A stretch of 64,000 nt of DNA from Rhodocyclaceae bacterium (GCA_019455325.1 JACFMQ010000005.1:1-64000); one strand, 5' to 3'. Numbered from the stretch's first letter, positions 12,436 to 22,568 are shown. The notes: generated by a model not told the origin, from the letters alone. Numbers and translations are program-made.

Positions 12436-13005
12436 TTAGATCTTGCCGACCAGGTCCAGCGACGGCGCCAGGGTCTCGGCGCCCGGGGTCCACTTGGCCG
12501 GGCAGACTTCGCCCGGGTGCGAGGCGATGTACTGGGCGGCCTGGATCTTGCGCTTCAGTTCCTTGGCGTCGCGGCCGATGCCGAGGTCGTGGATTTCGCA
12601 GACCTTGATCACGCCTTCCGGGTTGATGACGAAGGTGCCGCGCAGCGCCAGGCCCTCTTCCTCGATCATCACGCCGAAGTTGCGGGTGATGGCGCCGGTC
12701 GGGTCGCCGATCATCGGGTAGCGGATCTTCTTGATCGTTTCCGAGGCGTCGTGCCAAGCCTTGTGCGTGAAGTGGGTGTCGGTCGACACGGAGTACACCT
12801 CGACGCCCATGTCCTTGAGGCCGGCGTATTCGTCGGCCAGGTCGCCCAGCTCGGTCGGGCAGACGAAGGTGAAGTCGGCCGGGTAGAAGAAGACCACGGA
12901 CCACTTGCCCTTCAGATCGGCGTCGCTGACCGGCACGAACTTGCCGTTGTGATAGGCGGTGGCCTTGAAGGGTTTGATTTCGGTGTTGATCAGGGAAGCG
13001 CTCAT
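12436..13005 (-). CDS. ahpC: peroxiredoxin AhpC
   Basis: AhpC is a typical 2-Cys peroxiredoxin that reduces hydrogen peroxide, organic peroxides and peroxynitrite and is recycled by AhpF. It has 189 residues. The peroxidatic Cys49 lies in [13 protein letters not shown] and the resolving Cys168 in [10 protein letters not shown]. Start [10 protein letters not shown] at 13005 is fixed by AAGGAG placed 7 nt upstream. It has its own promoter and an OxyR operator about 70-105 bp before the start, so induction by peroxide is expected. Confidence 0.98.
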   Translation of the reverse strand: MSASLINTEIKPFKATAYHNGKFVPVSDADLKGKWSVVFFYPADFTFVCPTELGDLADEYAGLKDMGVEVYSVSTDTHFTHKAWHDASETIKKIRYPMIGDPTGAITRNFGVMIEEEGLALRGTFVINPEGVIKVCEIHDLGIGRDAKELKRKIQAAQYIASHPGEVCPAKWTPGAETLAPSLDLVGKI

Positions 13006-13043
13006 GTTTATCTCCTTGGGTTGAAATTGAAGCAACGTCTGTG

Positions 13044-13072
13044 ATGATAGGAGCCGGGGACAATTAAATCTA
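13044..13072 (-). promoter_or_regulatory. ahpC promoter (activator-dependent type)
   Basis: TATCAT (13044-13049, 5/6 to -10) is preceded at 17 bp by TAGATT (13067-13072, 3/6 to -35). The poor -35 directly abuts the OxyR site, the usual arrangement for OxyR-activated promoters. Confidence 0.6.
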
Positions 13073-13109
13073 ATTTATATTTCGAATAGGCGTGATAGCT
13101 GTCAGCTAT
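13073..13109 (-). promoter_or_regulatory. OxyR operator upstream of ahpC
   Basis: The OxyR consensus is two ATAGnTnnnAnCTAT blocks separated by 7 bp. Positions 13095-13109 match one block exactly (ATAGCTGTCAGCTAT, inside the 17-bp palindrome 13094-13110). The partner block at 13073-13087, at the right spacing, is weak. The site lies upstream of and touching the ahpC -35, and is also only 40 bp from the divergent GGDEF-EAL gene. oxyR itself is at 31.4 kb. Confidence 0.75.
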
Positions 13110-13148
13110 CATCCGGAAATCCGTTACGGATAAGGAAAAGTAATTACA

Positions 13149-16100
13149 ATGGGGACACATTCGGCCATCCGCCCTCCGGCCGAGCGAACCGGGCACGACC
13201 GAAGCGAACGCATGCACAACCGCGCGGACATGGGCCGCAACATCCTTCTCCCATGGCTACTGTTCGGCGTCGTGCTGCTGACCACAGCGCTCTCGCTGCA
13301 GCGCCTGCATCGCGACGCGGAAGCGCAGGCCCTGCGTGCCGCCGAGGCCGACACCCGCAACCTCGCCCGCGCCTTCGCCGAACACACCCTCGCCTCCTTC
13401 CAGCGCGTCGACTTCATCCTGCACGACCTGCGCGAGGCCTGGCTCACCGACCGCCGCCGCTTCGCCGACACCGTCGCTCGCCGCCAGGCGCTGATGGGCG
13501 ACATCGCCCTGCAGGTCAGCGTCACCGGCGCCGACGGCCGCCTGGACTTCAGCAGCCTGGCGCCGAACGGCGGCGCCCGCATCGACCTCGCCGACCGCGA
13601 GCATTTCCGCATTCCGCGCGAGCAGGCGCTGCGCGGCGAGGACCGTCTCTTCGTCAGCCGGCCGCTGAAGGGCCGCGTCTCCGGCAAGTGGTCGATCCAG
13701 ATCGTCCGCCCGATCCTCGACTCCGGCCGCTTCCGCGGCACCGTCGTCGTCTCCGTCGATCCCGACTTCTTCGTCAGCTTCTACCGCAGCATGGACCTCG
13801 GCCCGGGCGCGGTCGTCGCCATGGTCCGCAGCAGCGGCGAGATCCTCAGCCGCGGCCCCGAGGTCGAGGGCGCCATCGGCCGGGTGCTCGTCGGCATCCC
13901 CTTCCTCGCCGACGATGCGCCGGCCAGCGGCGCCTTCCGCCACGTGGCGCAGACCGACGGCATCGAGCGCATCTACGGTTTTCACCGCGAGCCGCGCATC
14001 GGCGTCACGCTGGCCGTCGGCCTGCCCGTCGACCGGATACTGGCGCCGGCGCGCGCGAAGCAGCAACGGGAACGGCTGGCGGCGGTGCTGCTCGCCGCCG
14101 TGCTGCTGGTGCTGGTGCTGGCGATCCACCGGGCGCAGGCGCGCCAGGCGCGCACGCGGGAGGTGCTGGCGGCCTCCGATCGGCGCTTCCGCGCGCTTTT
14201 CGACGCGCTGCCGGACACGGTCCTGCTGCTCGACGCCGCCGGGCGCCGCCGGATGACCCATCTGCCGGCCGACGCCGCGATCGCCGGCAGCGACCTGCCA
14301 GCGGTCGGCACGCTCGCCGACGTCTTTCCGGCGGAGGCCGCCGGCCACATCGACGCGGCGCGGACGCGGGTGATGGCCGACGGCGCGGCGCAGACGCTCG
14401 ACTTCGCCTGCGCGACGACGCAGGGCAACCGCCGTTTCCGCGCCTCGCTGAATCCGCAGCGCGGCCGCCGCGAAAGCGTCGAGGGCGTCGTCCTCGTCGT
14501 CCGCGACGTCACCGCCGAATGGACCGCGGCCGAGTCGCAGCGCATCGCGGCGACCACCTTCGAGTCGCAGGAAGGGATGATGATCACCGACGCCCAGGGC
14601 GTCATCCTGCGCGTCAACCGCGCCTTCAGCGAACTGACCGGCTACGCTGCCGACGAGGTGGTCGGCCGCACGCCGTCGCTGCTCAAGTCCGGCCGGCAGG
14701 GCAGCGACTTCTACCGCAACATGTGGGAGACGCTGATCCGCGAAGGCTACTGGCAGGGCGAGGTGTGGAACCGGCGCAAGCGCGGCGAGGTGTACCCGGA
14801 GTGGCTGACCATCTCGGCGGTGACCGACGAGAGCGGCCGGACGACGCACTACGTCGGCGCCTTCTCCGACATTTCCGAGCGCAAGGAAGCGGAGATGCAG
14901 ATCCGCAACCTGGCCTTCTACGACCCGCTCACCGGCCTGCCGAACCGCCGCCTGCTGCTCGACCGGCTGCGCCAGGCGCTCGCCGCCGGCCAGCGGCAGC
15001 GGACGCACGGCGCCCTGCTCTACCTCGATCTCGACCACTTCAAGATGCTCAACGACACGCGCGGCCACGACGCCGGCGACGACCTGCTGATGCAGGTCGC
15101 CGGTCGCCTGCGCGAGGTGGTGCGCGAGGAAGACACGGTTTCCCGCATCGGCGGCGACGAGTTCATCGTCATGCTCGAGGGCCTCGACGCCGCGGCGGCG
15201 AGCGCCGCCGCCCGCGCCGAAAACGTCGCCGAGAAGATCCGCACGGCGCTGACGCGGCCGTTCCCGCTGCGCGACGGCGACTACACGCTGTCGTCGAGCA
15301 TCGGCGTCAGCCTCTTCCTCGGCCGCGAGACCGACGTGCAGACCCTGCTCAAGCAGGCGGACATGGCCCTCTACGAGGCGAAGGAAGCCGGCCGCAACAC
15401 CATCCGCTTCTTCAGCCAGGCGATGCAGGACACCATCGACGAGCGGGCGCGCATCCTCGCCGGCCTGCGCCGCGCGCTCGAACGCGACGAGTTCGAGCTG
15501 TACCTGCAGCCGCAGTTCGACGCCAGCGGCCAGCAGCTCGGCGCCGAGGGGCTGCTGCGCTGGCACCACCCGGAGCGCGGCCTGGTCATGCCGGGCGACT
15601 TCATCCCGATCGCCGAGGAATCGGGCCTGATCGTGCCGATCGGCCGCTGGGTGATCGAGCGCGCCTGCGATCTGCTCGTCGCCTGGCGCGAGACGCACCC
15701 GGAGCAATGCCTGTCGGTCAACGTCAGCGCGCTGCAGTTCCACCAGCCGGACTTCGTCGACTCGGTGGCGCAGGCGCTCGCGCGCAGCGGCGCCGACAGT
15801 TGGCGCCTGTGCCTGGAGCTCACCGAGAGCGCGCTGCTCGGCGACGAGGAAACCGCCGCCGAACGCATGCGCCAGCTCAAGGACATGGGCGTGATGATCT
15901 CGCTCGACGACTTCGGCACCGGCTATTCCTCGCTCTCATGCCTAAAGCGGCTGCCGATCGACGAGGTGAAGATCGACCGCTCGTTCGTCAGCGACATCGT
16001 CAGCGACACGCAGGACGCGGCCATCGTGCACGCCATCGTCGCCATGTGCCGGAGCCTCGGCCTCACCGTCGTCGCCGAAGGCGTCGAGACGACGACGCAG

Positions 16101-16184
16101 CGCGACTACCTGCTCGGCTGCGGCTGCGACATGCTGCAGGGCTACCTGCTCGGCCGCCCGAAGCCGCCCGACCGCGACCCCTGA
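13149..16184 (+). CDS. membrane sensor with PAS, diguanylate cyclase (GGDEF) and phosphodiesterase (EAL) domains
   Basis: This 1011-residue protein is a probable cyclic-di-GMP metabolic enzyme in the inner membrane. In order: TM1 (about 32-51), a periplasmic Cache-like sensor (about 52-305), TM2 (309-328), two PAS domains (about 345-580), GGDEF and EAL. GGDEF is intact (668-672), with the inhibitory RxxD site REED five residues before it. The EAL signature is EGL (800-802), and the later EAL motifs (NVSALQF, ELTES, DDFGTGYSSL, KIDRSF, AEGVE) are present, so both activities are possible. AAGGAAAAG precedes the ATG. It is divergent from ahpC. Confidence 0.93.
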   Translation: MGTHSAIRPPAERTGHDRSERMHNRADMGRNILLPWLLFGVVLLTTALSLQRLHRDAEAQALRAAEADTRNLARAFAEHTLASFQRVDFILHDLREAWLTDRRRFADTVARRQALMGDIALQVSVTGADGRLDFSSLAPNGGARIDLADREHFRIPREQALRGEDRLFVSRPLKGRVSGKWSIQIVRPILDSGRFRGTVVVSVDPDFFVSFYRSMDLGPGAVVAMVRSSGEILSRGPEVEGAIGRVLVGIPFLADDAPASGAFRHVAQTDGIERIYGFHREPRIGVTLAVGLPVDRILAPARAKQQRERLAAVLLAAVLLVLVLAIHRAQARQARTREVLAASDRRFRALFDALPDTVLLLDAAGRRRMTHLPADAAIAGSDLPAVGTLADVFPAEAAGHIDAARTRVMADGAAQTLDFACATTQGNRRFRASLNPQRGRRESVEGVVLVVRDVTAEWTAAESQRIAATTFESQEGMMITDAQGVILRVNRAFSELTGYAADEVVGRTPSLLKSGRQGSDFYRNMWETLIREGYWQGEVWNRRKRGEVYPEWLTISAVTDESGRTTHYVGAFSDISERKEAEMQIRNLAFYDPLTGLPNRRLLLDRLRQALAAGQRQRTHGALLYLDLDHFKMLNDTRGHDAGDDLLMQVAGRLREVVREEDTVSRIGGDEFIVMLEGLDAAAASAAARAENVAEKIRTALTRPFPLRDGDYTLSSSIGVSLFLGRETDVQTLLKQADMALYEAKEAGRNTIRFFSQAMQDTIDERARILAGLRRALERDEFELYLQPQFDASGQQLGAEGLLRWHHPERGLVMPGDFIPIAEESGLIVPIGRWVIERACDLLVAWRETHPEQCLSVNVSALQFHQPDFVDSVAQALARSGADSWRLCLELTESALLGDEETAAERMRQLKDMGVMISLDDFGTGYSSLSCLKRLPIDEVKIDRSFVSDIVSDTQDAAIVHAIVAMCRSLGLTVVAEGVETTTQRDYLLGCGCDMLQGYLLGRPKPPDRDP

Positions 16185-16236
16185 ACGGCCGCCCCGGCGC
16201 CCTTGTCACCGCCCATCGCATCGCTTACTTTGCCGC

Positions 16237-17925
16237 ATGGCAGCCCCCGACGACACCTCGGCCGACGCGCTCGCACAGCGCCTGCAGAAAGAGCTGCCGG
16301 GCAAGCGCGTGCTGGTCGTCGACCGTCATCCGGCGGCGCGCGATTCGCTGCGCCTGATGCTGTCGGCGCTCGGCGTCACCTCGGTGGCCGGCGCCGGCAC
16401 CTCGGCCGAGGTGCTGCGGCTGGTCCGCGCCAACGTCTACGACGCCATCCTCTCCGACTACCTGCTCGACGACGGCCGCGACGGCCAGCAGCTCCTCGAG
16501 GAGCTGCGCCAGCAGCGCCTGATTCCGCTCGGCACGGTGTTCATGGTCATCACCAGCGAGCGCGGCTATCACAACGTCGTCTCCGTCGCCGAGCTGGCGC
16601 CGGACGACTACGTGGTCAAGCCGTTCACCGCCGAGCAGTTGCAGGCGCGCCTGCTCAGGGCGGTGTTCAAGAAGAACTTCTTCGCGCCGGTCTACCAGCG
16701 CCTCGACGCCGGCGCCTACGTCGGCGCGCTCAACGCCTGCGACCGCCTGCTCGCCAACACCTCGCCGTTCGCGCTCGACGCGCTGCGCCTGAAGGGCGAG
16801 ATCCTGAACGCGCTCGGCCGCCACGACGAGGCCGAGGCCATCTACCGCGACGTGCTGGCGCGCAAGTCCGTGCCCTGGGCGCGCATGGGCCTGGCGTTCG
16901 CATTGCGCGGCCGAAAGGCGCTGGACGAGGCGGAAGCCTTGGCCGAGTCGGTGGTCGACGAGTTTCCCGAGTACCTTTCGGCCTACGATTTCCTCGCCGG
17001 CGTGCGCGAGGAAAAGGGCGACCTCGCCGCGGCGCAGGCGGTGCTGCAGCAGGCGGCGACGATCTCGCCGAAGAACGCGACGCGGCAGCGCGCGGTCGGC
17101 GACGTGGCGCTGCGCAACGGCGACCTCGACGCCGCCGAGAAGGCCTACGGCAAGGTGCTCGAACGCCAGCGCGGCTCCTCGCTGCGCCAGGTCGACGACT
17201 ACGCCAACCTGTCGCGCGTGCTGCTCGACAAGGGCAACGCCGCCGGCGCCCGGCAGGTGATCCAGGAACTGAAGCGCGACTGGCGCGGCAACCGGCACGG
17301 CGAGTACGCGGCGGCGGTGATGGACAGCCTGTGCCTGCAGGCCGAGGGCGAGCCGGCGAAGGCGCGGGCCGCCGTCGAGGAGGCGTTGCGCCTGCACGAG
17401 ACGCTCCTGGCCGAAGGCGAGCCGGATCGGCCGATGCCGCACAAGATCGCCGTCGACCTCGCGCAGGCCTGCCTCGCCGCCGGCGACGAGGCGGCGGCGC
17501 AGACGATCATGAAAAAGGTGGCGGCAGAGCACAACGAGAACAGGAACGTCCTCGCCCGCATCGAGGGCGTCTTCGCCAGGAACGGCAACGAGGGCGCCGG
17601 CCGCGCGCTGCTCGACCAGGTCAACCGCGAGATCGTCGAACTGAACAACCGCGGCGTCCTCGCCGCGCGCAGCGGCAACCTGGAAGAGTCGGTGCGCCTG
17701 CTGATCGACGCGGCGAACGCGGTGCCGAACGTGCAGTTCCTGGTCAACGCGGCGAAGGCGATCTGCGCGCTGATGGACCGGCGGGGCTGGCGCCAGGACC
17801 TCGCCGACCAGGCATCGCGCTACCTGCGCAGCGCCGGCGCGCACAACGCCCGCGACTGGCGCGTGATCACCGGCAGCGAGACTTTCCAGCGCGTCGCCGC
17901 CAAGTACGGCCACGCGCTCAGTTGA
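16237..17925 (+). CDS. response-regulator receiver protein with TPR repeats
   Basis: This 562-residue protein has a CheY-like receiver at about 23-145 and then a long helical region of tetratricopeptide-type repeats (about 175-520) with no DNA-binding or enzymatic output domain. The phospho-acceptor is Asp74 (ILSDYLLDDG), with Thr107 and Lys129 in place. The acidic pocket is reduced: Asp29 is followed by Arg30 where a second acid is usual. Such proteins act through protein contacts. It starts 52 nt after the GGDEF-EAL gene and may be co-transcribed with it. Its 3' end overlaps the convergent permease gene by 8 bp. Confidence 0.85.
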   Translation: MAAPDDTSADALAQRLQKELPGKRVLVVDRHPAARDSLRLMLSALGVTSVAGAGTSAEVLRLVRANVYDAILSDYLLDDGRDGQQLLEELRQQRLIPLGTVFMVITSERGYHNVVSVAELAPDDYVVKPFTAEQLQARLLRAVFKKNFFAPVYQRLDAGAYVGALNACDRLLANTSPFALDALRLKGEILNALGRHDEAEAIYRDVLARKSVPWARMGLAFALRGRKALDEAEALAESVVDEFPEYLSAYDFLAGVREEKGDLAAAQAVLQQAATISPKNATRQRAVGDVALRNGDLDAAEKAYGKVLERQRGSSLRQVDDYANLSRVLLDKGNAAGARQVIQELKRDWRGNRHGEYAAAVMDSLCLQAEGEPAKARAAVEEALRLHETLLAEGEPDRPMPHKIAVDLAQACLAAGDEAAAQTIMKKVAAEHNENRNVLARIEGVFARNGNEGAGRALLDQVNREIVELNNRGVLAARSGNLEESVRLLIDAANAVPNVQFLVNAAKAICALMDRRGWRQDLADQASRYLRSAGAHNARDWRVITGSETFQRVAAKYGHALS

Positions 17926-18688
17926 AGGTATCCCAGGCGAACTTCAGGATCAGCAGCGAAACGACGGCGAGGAAGACCCGGCGGACGAAGCCGCTGCCGT
18001 GCTTCAGCGCGAGGTGCGTGCCGGCGACCGAGCCGCCGACGTTGGCGAGCGCCATCAGGATCGCCGCCTGCCACAGCAGGTGCCCGTTCGGCGCGAAGTA
18101 GGCGAGCGCGGCGAGGTTCGTCGCCACGTTCACCACCTTGGCCGCCGCCGACGCGTACAGGAAGTCGAAGCCGAAGAAGCGGATGAACAGGAAGATCAGG
18201 AAGCTGCCGGTGCCGGGGCCGAAGAAGCCGTCGTAGAAGCCGATGACGCCGCCGAGCAGCACGGCGTAGGCGAGTTCCTTGCGGCCGGAATGCGCCGGGC
18301 CGTGCACCGCGCCGAAATCCTTCTTCATGAACGTATAGACCGCGGCGCCGACGAGCAGCGCCAGGATCAGCGGCCGCAGCAGCTCGCGCGGCAGCCAGGC
18401 CACGGCCATGGCGCCGAGGTAGGCGCAGGCGAAGGCGGCGAGCGCCGCCGGCAGCGTCGTCCGCCAGGGCATTGCCACGCGCCGGGCGTAGCGCCAAGCG
18501 GCGTTGCTCGTGCCGAAGACGCTGGCGAACTTGTTGGTGCCGAACAGCGTGGCCGGCGACTGCTGCGGCAGCAGCGTGAACAGCGCCGGGATCTGGATCA
18601 GCCCGCCGCCGCCAACCACCGAGTCGATGAAGCCGGCGGCGAAGGCAGCGAAGGCCAGCGCCACGAGCAGCGCGAGTTCATTTTCCAA
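17918..18688 (-). CDS. TauE/SafE family sulfite/anion exporter-like permease
   Basis: This is an eight-helix-type membrane protein of 256 residues in the TauE/SafE (DUF81) family, whose members move sulfite, sulfonates or organic sulfur anions. Two internally repeated signatures are visible: [18 protein letters not shown] (about 19-36) and [19 protein letters not shown] (about 150-168). The substrate cannot be read from sequence. Its start overlaps the end of mnmE by 11 bp, so it is probably the last gene of the rpmH-rnpA-yidD-yidC-mnmE transcript. Confidence 0.85.
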   Translation of the reverse strand: MENELALLVALAFAAFAAGFIDSVVGGGGLIQIPALFTLLPQQSPATLFGTNKFASVFGTSNAAWRYARRVAMPWRTTLPAALAAFACAYLGAMAVAWLPRELLRPLILALLVGAAVYTFMKKDFGAVHGPAHSGRKELAYAVLLGGVIGFYDGFFGPGTGSFLIFLFIRFFGFDFLYASAAAKVVNVATNLAALAYFAPNGHLLWQAAILMALANVGGSVAGTHLALKHGSGFVRRVFLAVVSLLILKFAWDTFN

Positions 18689-20021
18689 TGCAGAAGCGGC
18701 CGAAGATTTCGCCGAGCAGGTCGTCGGCCGTGAATTCGCCGGTGATGCGGGCGAGCGCCCGCTGCGCCAGCCGCATCTCCTCGGCGAAGAGTTCGAGCCG
18801 CGGCAACTGCGCCTCGGCGGCGGCGAGGCGCGCCGCCGCTTCGCGCAAGGCTTCGAGGTGGCGCTCGCGGGCGATGAACACGTCCTCGGCCGGATGCCAG
18901 CCGGCGACGGCGAGCAGTTCCCGGCGCAGCAGGTCGACGCCCTGCCCGTCCTTCGCCGACAGCGCGACGGCGACGCCGTCGGCGGTGTCGCGCCGCGCCG
19001 GCGCGCGGCCGGCGAGGTCGATCTTGTTCTCGACGGTGATGCGCCGGACCGTTGCCGGCAGGCGGTCGAGGATCGCCCGCTCGGCCGGGCCGACGCCGTG
19101 CTGGGCGTCGGTGAGCAGCAGGACGACGTCGGCGCGTTCGATCTCGCGCCAGGTGCGGGCGATGCCGATCTTCTCGACCTCGTCCTCGGTCTCGCGCAGG
19201 CCGGCGGTGTCGATGACGAAGAGCGGGATGCCCTCGATCTGGATGCTGCCCTTGAGCGCGTCGCGCGTGGTGCCGGCGACCGGCGTGACGATGGCCAGCT
19301 CGTCGCCGGCCAGCCGGTTGAGCAGGCTGGACTTGCCGACGTTCGGCTGGCCGACGAGCACGACGTGCAGCCCGCCCTGCAGCAGCCGGCCCTGCTGCGC
19401 GCGCTCGAAGACCGCGGCCAGCCGCTCGCGCAGCCGGGCCAGCCGGCCGAAGGCGTCGGCCGACTGCAGGAAGTCGATCTCCTCGTCCGGGAAGTCGAGC
19501 GTCGCCTCGGTCAGCGCGCGCAGTTCGACGAGCTGGTCGGTCAGCGCATGGATCGCCTGCGAGAACTCGCCCTGCAGCGAACGCACCGCCGAGCGCGCGG
19601 CGCTCGCCGTCGCCGCATCGATGAGGTCGGCGACGGCCTCCGCCTGGGCGAGGTCGAGCTTGTCGTTCTCGAAGGCGCGGCGCGTGAATTCGCCGGGCTC
19701 GGCGAGCCGGGCGCCGAGTTCGAGGCAGCGGGAAAGCAACAACTGCATGACCACCGGCCCGCCGTGGCCCTGCAGTTCGAGGACGTCGTCGCCGGTGAAG
19801 GAGTGCGGCGCCGGGAAGTAGAGCAGGAGGCCGCTGTCGATGGCGCGGCCGGCGCCGTCGCGGAACTCGGCGAGCGTCGCGCGGCGCGGTGCCGGCGTCC
19901 TGCCGGTCAGCGCCTGCGCGAAGGGCGCCAGGTCGGCGCCCGAGACGCGGACGACGCCGATGCCGCCGCGGCCCGGCGCCGTCGCGATGGCGGCGATGCG
20001 CTCAGGACTTCTTCGCCGCAC
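18678..20021 (-). CDS. mnmE: tRNA modification GTPase MnmE
   Basis: This GTPase pairs with MnmG to build cmnm5 at U34 of tRNA. It has 447 residues: an N-terminal formyl-THF-binding domain ([20 protein letters not shown]), a helical domain, an inserted G domain with GQPNVGKSS (G1, 224-232), GTTRD (G2), DTAG (G3) and NKID (G4), and the C-terminal FCIGK (443-447) with the conserved functional cysteine. Its start lies 20 bp inside the end of yidC, so the two are translationally linked. Formerly trmE. Confidence 0.96.
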   Translation of the reverse strand: MRRRSPERIAAIATAPGRGGIGVVRVSGADLAPFAQALTGRTPAPRRATLAEFRDGAGRAIDSGLLLYFPAPHSFTGDDVLELQGHGGPVVMQLLLSRCLELGARLAEPGEFTRRAFENDKLDLAQAEAVADLIDAATASAARSAVRSLQGEFSQAIHALTDQLVELRALTEATLDFPDEEIDFLQSADAFGRLARLRERLAAVFERAQQGRLLQGGLHVVLVGQPNVGKSSLLNRLAGDELAIVTPVAGTTRDALKGSIQIEGIPLFVIDTAGLRETEDEVEKIGIARTWREIERADVVLLLTDAQHGVGPAERAILDRLPATVRRITVENKIDLAGRAPARRDTADGVAVALSAKDGQGVDLLRRELLAVAGWHPAEDVFIARERHLEALREAAARLAAAEAQLPRLELFAEEMRLAQRALARITGEFTADDLLGEIFGRFCIGK

Positions 20022-21693
20022 CCTCGATCATCCGCGTGATCTGCCACTGCTGGGCGATCGACAGGATGTTGTTGACCACCCAGTAGAGCACCAGGCCGGA
20101 CGGGAACCAGAAGAACATGATGCCGAAGATGAAGGGCATCATCATCATCACCTTGGCCTGGATCGGGTCCGGCGGCGTCGGGTTGAGCCTGGTCTGGATG
20201 ATCATCGAGGCGACCATCAGGATCGGCAGCAGGCCGATCGGCATGCCGAGGCCGGGGATGACGCCGAACAGCGTGTCCGGCGACGACAGATCGGTGATCC
20301 AGCCGAGCCAGGGCGCATCGCGCATCTCGACGGCGCCGAGCAGCACCCAGTAGAGGGCGATGAACACCGGAATCTGCACGAGGATCGGCAGGCAGCCGCC
20401 GAGCGGGTTGATCTTCTCGGTCTGGTAGAGCTTCATCATTTCCTGATTCAGACGCGCCTTGTCGTCGCCGAAGCGCTCCTTCAACTGCATCAGGCGCGGC
20501 GTGATCGTGCGCATCTTGGCCATCGACTTGTAGCTGGCCGCCGAAAGCGGATAGAAGATGGCCTTGATGCCGATGGTCAGGAGGATGATCGCCCAGCCCC
20601 AGTTGCCGACCAGCGTATGGATCGCCTGCAGCACCCAGAAGATCGGCGCGGCGATGACGGTCAGCCAGCCGTAGTCGACGACGAGGTCGAGACCCGCGGC
20701 CAGCTTCTTCAGCGTCGCCTGTTCCTGCGGGCCGGCGTAGAGGGTGATCGACTGCGTGCCGGCCTCGCCGGCGGCGATCGGCGCCACCGGCAGGATCAGG
20801 CCGGCGGCGACGACCGTTTCGCCGCCGTTGCCCTCGACCTTGCGCGCGTAGAACTCGCGCTTGTCCTTGCCCTGCGGCACCCAGGCGGAAACGAAGTAGT
20901 GCTGGACCATCGCCAGCCAGCCGTCTTCGGCGGTCTTGGCGAACTTGGCCTTGTCCTTGGCGATGTCGGCGAAGGTGAGCTTCTGGTACTTCTCGGCTTC
21001 GGTGTAGACGGCCGCGCCGGTGAAGGTCATGACCATCGCGCTCTCGCCTTCCGGCGCCGTGTCATTGCGCTGCAACTGGTAGTAGGCGTGCGCGGCGAGC
21101 GGCTGTGCGCCGCCGTTCACGATCTCGTGGCGGACGTCGATCTGGTAGCTGCCGCGCCTGAAGGTATAGACCTTGGTCACCTTGACGCCGTTGCTCTCCT
21201 CGGCCTGCAACTGGAGCTCCAGCTTGTCGCCGTCGCCGATCTCGCGCGCGCCGGGCAGCGCGACGAACTGCGAGCGATGGTTCGGCAGCCCCTCGCCGAT
21301 CAGGCCCGACTGGGCGGCGTAACGGTGCGCCGGGTCGATCAGCACGAAGGGCCTGGATTTGTCGCCGGTCGCCGAGTAGCGGGCCAGTTCGAGACGGACG
21401 ATGTCGCCGCCGAGCGTCGACACGTCGGCGGTGTAGAGGTCGGTCTTGATGCGGACCGTTTCGGCGGCGGCCGGCGCAGCGGCGGCGGCGGGCGCGGCGC
21501 CGGCCTGCGGCACGGTCGGCGTCGGCGTGGCGGCGGGCGCGGCGGCCTGCAGGCTGGCGGTCGGCTGCGGCGTCGAAGCGACCGCTTCCGCCGCGGTCGG
21601 CGCCTTCGGCTGGTTGTGCTTCTCCCAGGCGTCCCACAGCATGACCAGCGAGAAGGAGAAGATCATCAGGAGAATCAGGCGTCGGGTATCCAT
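20002..21693 (-). CDS. yidC: membrane protein insertase YidC
   Basis: YidC inserts and folds inner-membrane proteins, alone or with SecYEG, including subunit c of the ATP synthase encoded in this window. It has 563 residues: an N-terminal membrane anchor (about 6-22), an Ala/Pro/Thr-rich periplasmic linker (about 30-75), a large periplasmic beta domain, and the conserved five-helix C-terminal core ([39 protein letters not shown]). It starts with MDTRRLILL, which is typical. It lies 21 nt after yidD. Confidence 0.97.
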   Translation of the reverse strand: MDTRRLILLMIFSFSLVMLWDAWEKHNQPKAPTAAEAVASTPQPTASLQAAAPAATPTPTVPQAGAAPAAAAAPAAAETVRIKTDLYTADVSTLGGDIVRLELARYSATGDKSRPFVLIDPAHRYAAQSGLIGEGLPNHRSQFVALPGAREIGDGDKLELQLQAEESNGVKVTKVYTFRRGSYQIDVRHEIVNGGAQPLAAHAYYQLQRNDTAPEGESAMVMTFTGAAVYTEAEKYQKLTFADIAKDKAKFAKTAEDGWLAMVQHYFVSAWVPQGKDKREFYARKVEGNGGETVVAAGLILPVAPIAAGEAGTQSITLYAGPQEQATLKKLAAGLDLVVDYGWLTVIAAPIFWVLQAIHTLVGNWGWAIILLTIGIKAIFYPLSAASYKSMAKMRTITPRLMQLKERFGDDKARLNQEMMKLYQTEKINPLGGCLPILVQIPVFIALYWVLLGAVEMRDAPWLGWITDLSSPDTLFGVIPGLGMPIGLLPILMVASMIIQTRLNPTPPDPIQAKVMMMMPFIFGIMFFWFPSGLVLYWVVNNILSIAQQWQITRMIEGAAKKS

Positions 21694-21714
21694 CGCAGCT
21701 CGAGTGAGGGGTTG

Positions 21715-21924
21715 TCAGGGGACGGGATCGTGGCCGCCGGGATGCCAGGGGTGACAGCGCGCGATGCGCTTCGCCCCCAGCCACGCGCCTTTCCAGACCC
21801 CGTGTTTCTGGACGGCTTCGGCAGTGTATTCCGAGCAACTGGGGTAGAAACGGCAGTTGCGGCCGAGCAGCGGACTGATCGCATACTGATAGAAACGGAT
21901 CAGCAACAGCAACAGTTTCTTCAT
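21715..21924 (-). CDS. yidD: membrane protein insertion efficiency factor YidD
   Basis: This small 69-residue protein aids membrane protein insertion. An N-terminal amphipathic helix ([21 protein letters not shown]) precedes the conserved Cys motif [11 protein letters not shown] and [13 protein letters not shown]. The start at 21924 overlaps the rnpA stop (ATGA) and has GGGAG upstream, so a start six codons further up is less likely. The order rpmH-rnpA-yidD-yidC-mnmE is conserved in many bacteria. Confidence 0.95.
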   Translation of the reverse strand: MKKLLLLLIRFYQYAISPLLGRNCRFYPSCSEYTAEAVQKHGVWKGAWLGAKRIARCHPWHPGGHDPVP

Positions 21925-22313
21925 CGCTCCCGGTCCCGGCATCCGGCCGCCTGCAGCTTCAGCAGCAGCCCGCCGATCTCTTCGGCGACGGCCTTGCGGT
22001 CGATCGGCTGCAGCTTGGCGTTGAGCCGCAGGACCAGGTCCTGCGCCGGCAGCCGGGAGCGCAGCAGCCGAAAGCGTTCGCGGCCGATGCGTTTGATCAG
22101 GTTGCGGCGGACCGCGGCCTTGACCAGGCGCTTGGGAACCACGATGCCGAGGCGGGCGGAGGCATCCTCTCCTGCCGCTCGCGGGCGGTAATGTAACAGG
22201 AAATGAGGGCTTTTCAGGGCTCTCCTGAAACCAAAAACGGATGAATACTCATCCGTTTTGGTCAATCGATAGCGCTTCGGAAAGCCGGATCCGCCCGTCC
22301 TCACGGCCTGCAC
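21921..22313 (-). CDS. rnpA: ribonuclease P protein component
   Basis: This is the protein cofactor of the RNase P ribozyme that matures tRNA 5' ends. It has 130 residues. The core motifs are [17 protein letters not shown] near the N-terminus and [18 protein letters not shown], the RNR motif that contacts the P RNA. The first ten residues are not conserved and the exact start is uncertain. It lies 32 nt after rpmH, sharing its promoter. The rnpB RNA gene itself is not in this window. Confidence 0.95.
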   Translation of the reverse strand: MQAVRTGGSGFPKRYRLTKTDEYSSVFGFRRALKSPHFLLHYRPRAAGEDASARLGIVVPKRLVKAAVRRNLIKRIGRERFRLLRSRLPAQDLVLRLNAKLQPIDRKAVAEEIGGLLLKLQAAGCRDRER

Positions 22314-22345
22314 GACAGAAGCGGCGGCCGTCGCCCGGGCCGTGC

Positions 22346-22480
22346 TCAGACGCCCAGGCGGTGACGGCCCTTGGCGCGGCGCGCGGCGATGACCTTGCGG
22401 CCGCCCTTGGTGCGCATGCGGACCAGGAAGCCGTGCGTGCGCTTACGGCGGACAACCGAGGGCTGGTAGGTGCGTTTCAT
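22346..22480 (-). CDS. rpmH: 50S ribosomal protein L34
   Basis: This 44-residue basic protein of the large subunit begins [20 protein letters not shown] and ends GRHRLGV, a full-length match to the L34 family. It is the first gene of the rpmH-rnpA-yidD-yidC transcript and is divergent from dnaA, the arrangement typical of proteobacterial origins. Confidence 0.97.
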   Translation of the reverse strand: MKRTYQPSVVRRKRTHGFLVRMRTKGGRKVIAARRAKGRHRLGV

Positions 22481-22519
22481 GATTTATGCCTTTGATTTTG
22501 ATGCAAAGATAAACGCGCA

Positions 22520-22548
22520 ATTAGACATCCGCAGGCGTTTCGTGTCAA
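22520..22548 (-). promoter_or_regulatory. rpmH promoter
   Basis: TTGACA (22543-22548, perfect -35) and TCTAAT (22520-22525, 5/6 -10) lie 17 bp apart on the minus strand. Transcription would start near 22513, about 33 nt before the rpmH ATG. It should drive rpmH-rnpA-yidD-yidC-mnmE. Confidence 0.8.
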
Positions 22549-22568
22549 GGCCAATATTTTTCCGGTCC

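Noticed and set aside
15546-15554. EGL in place of EAL as evidence of an inactive phosphodiesterase
   Set aside because: The middle residue varies in active enzymes and the other EAL catalytic motifs are present, so inactivity cannot be claimed.
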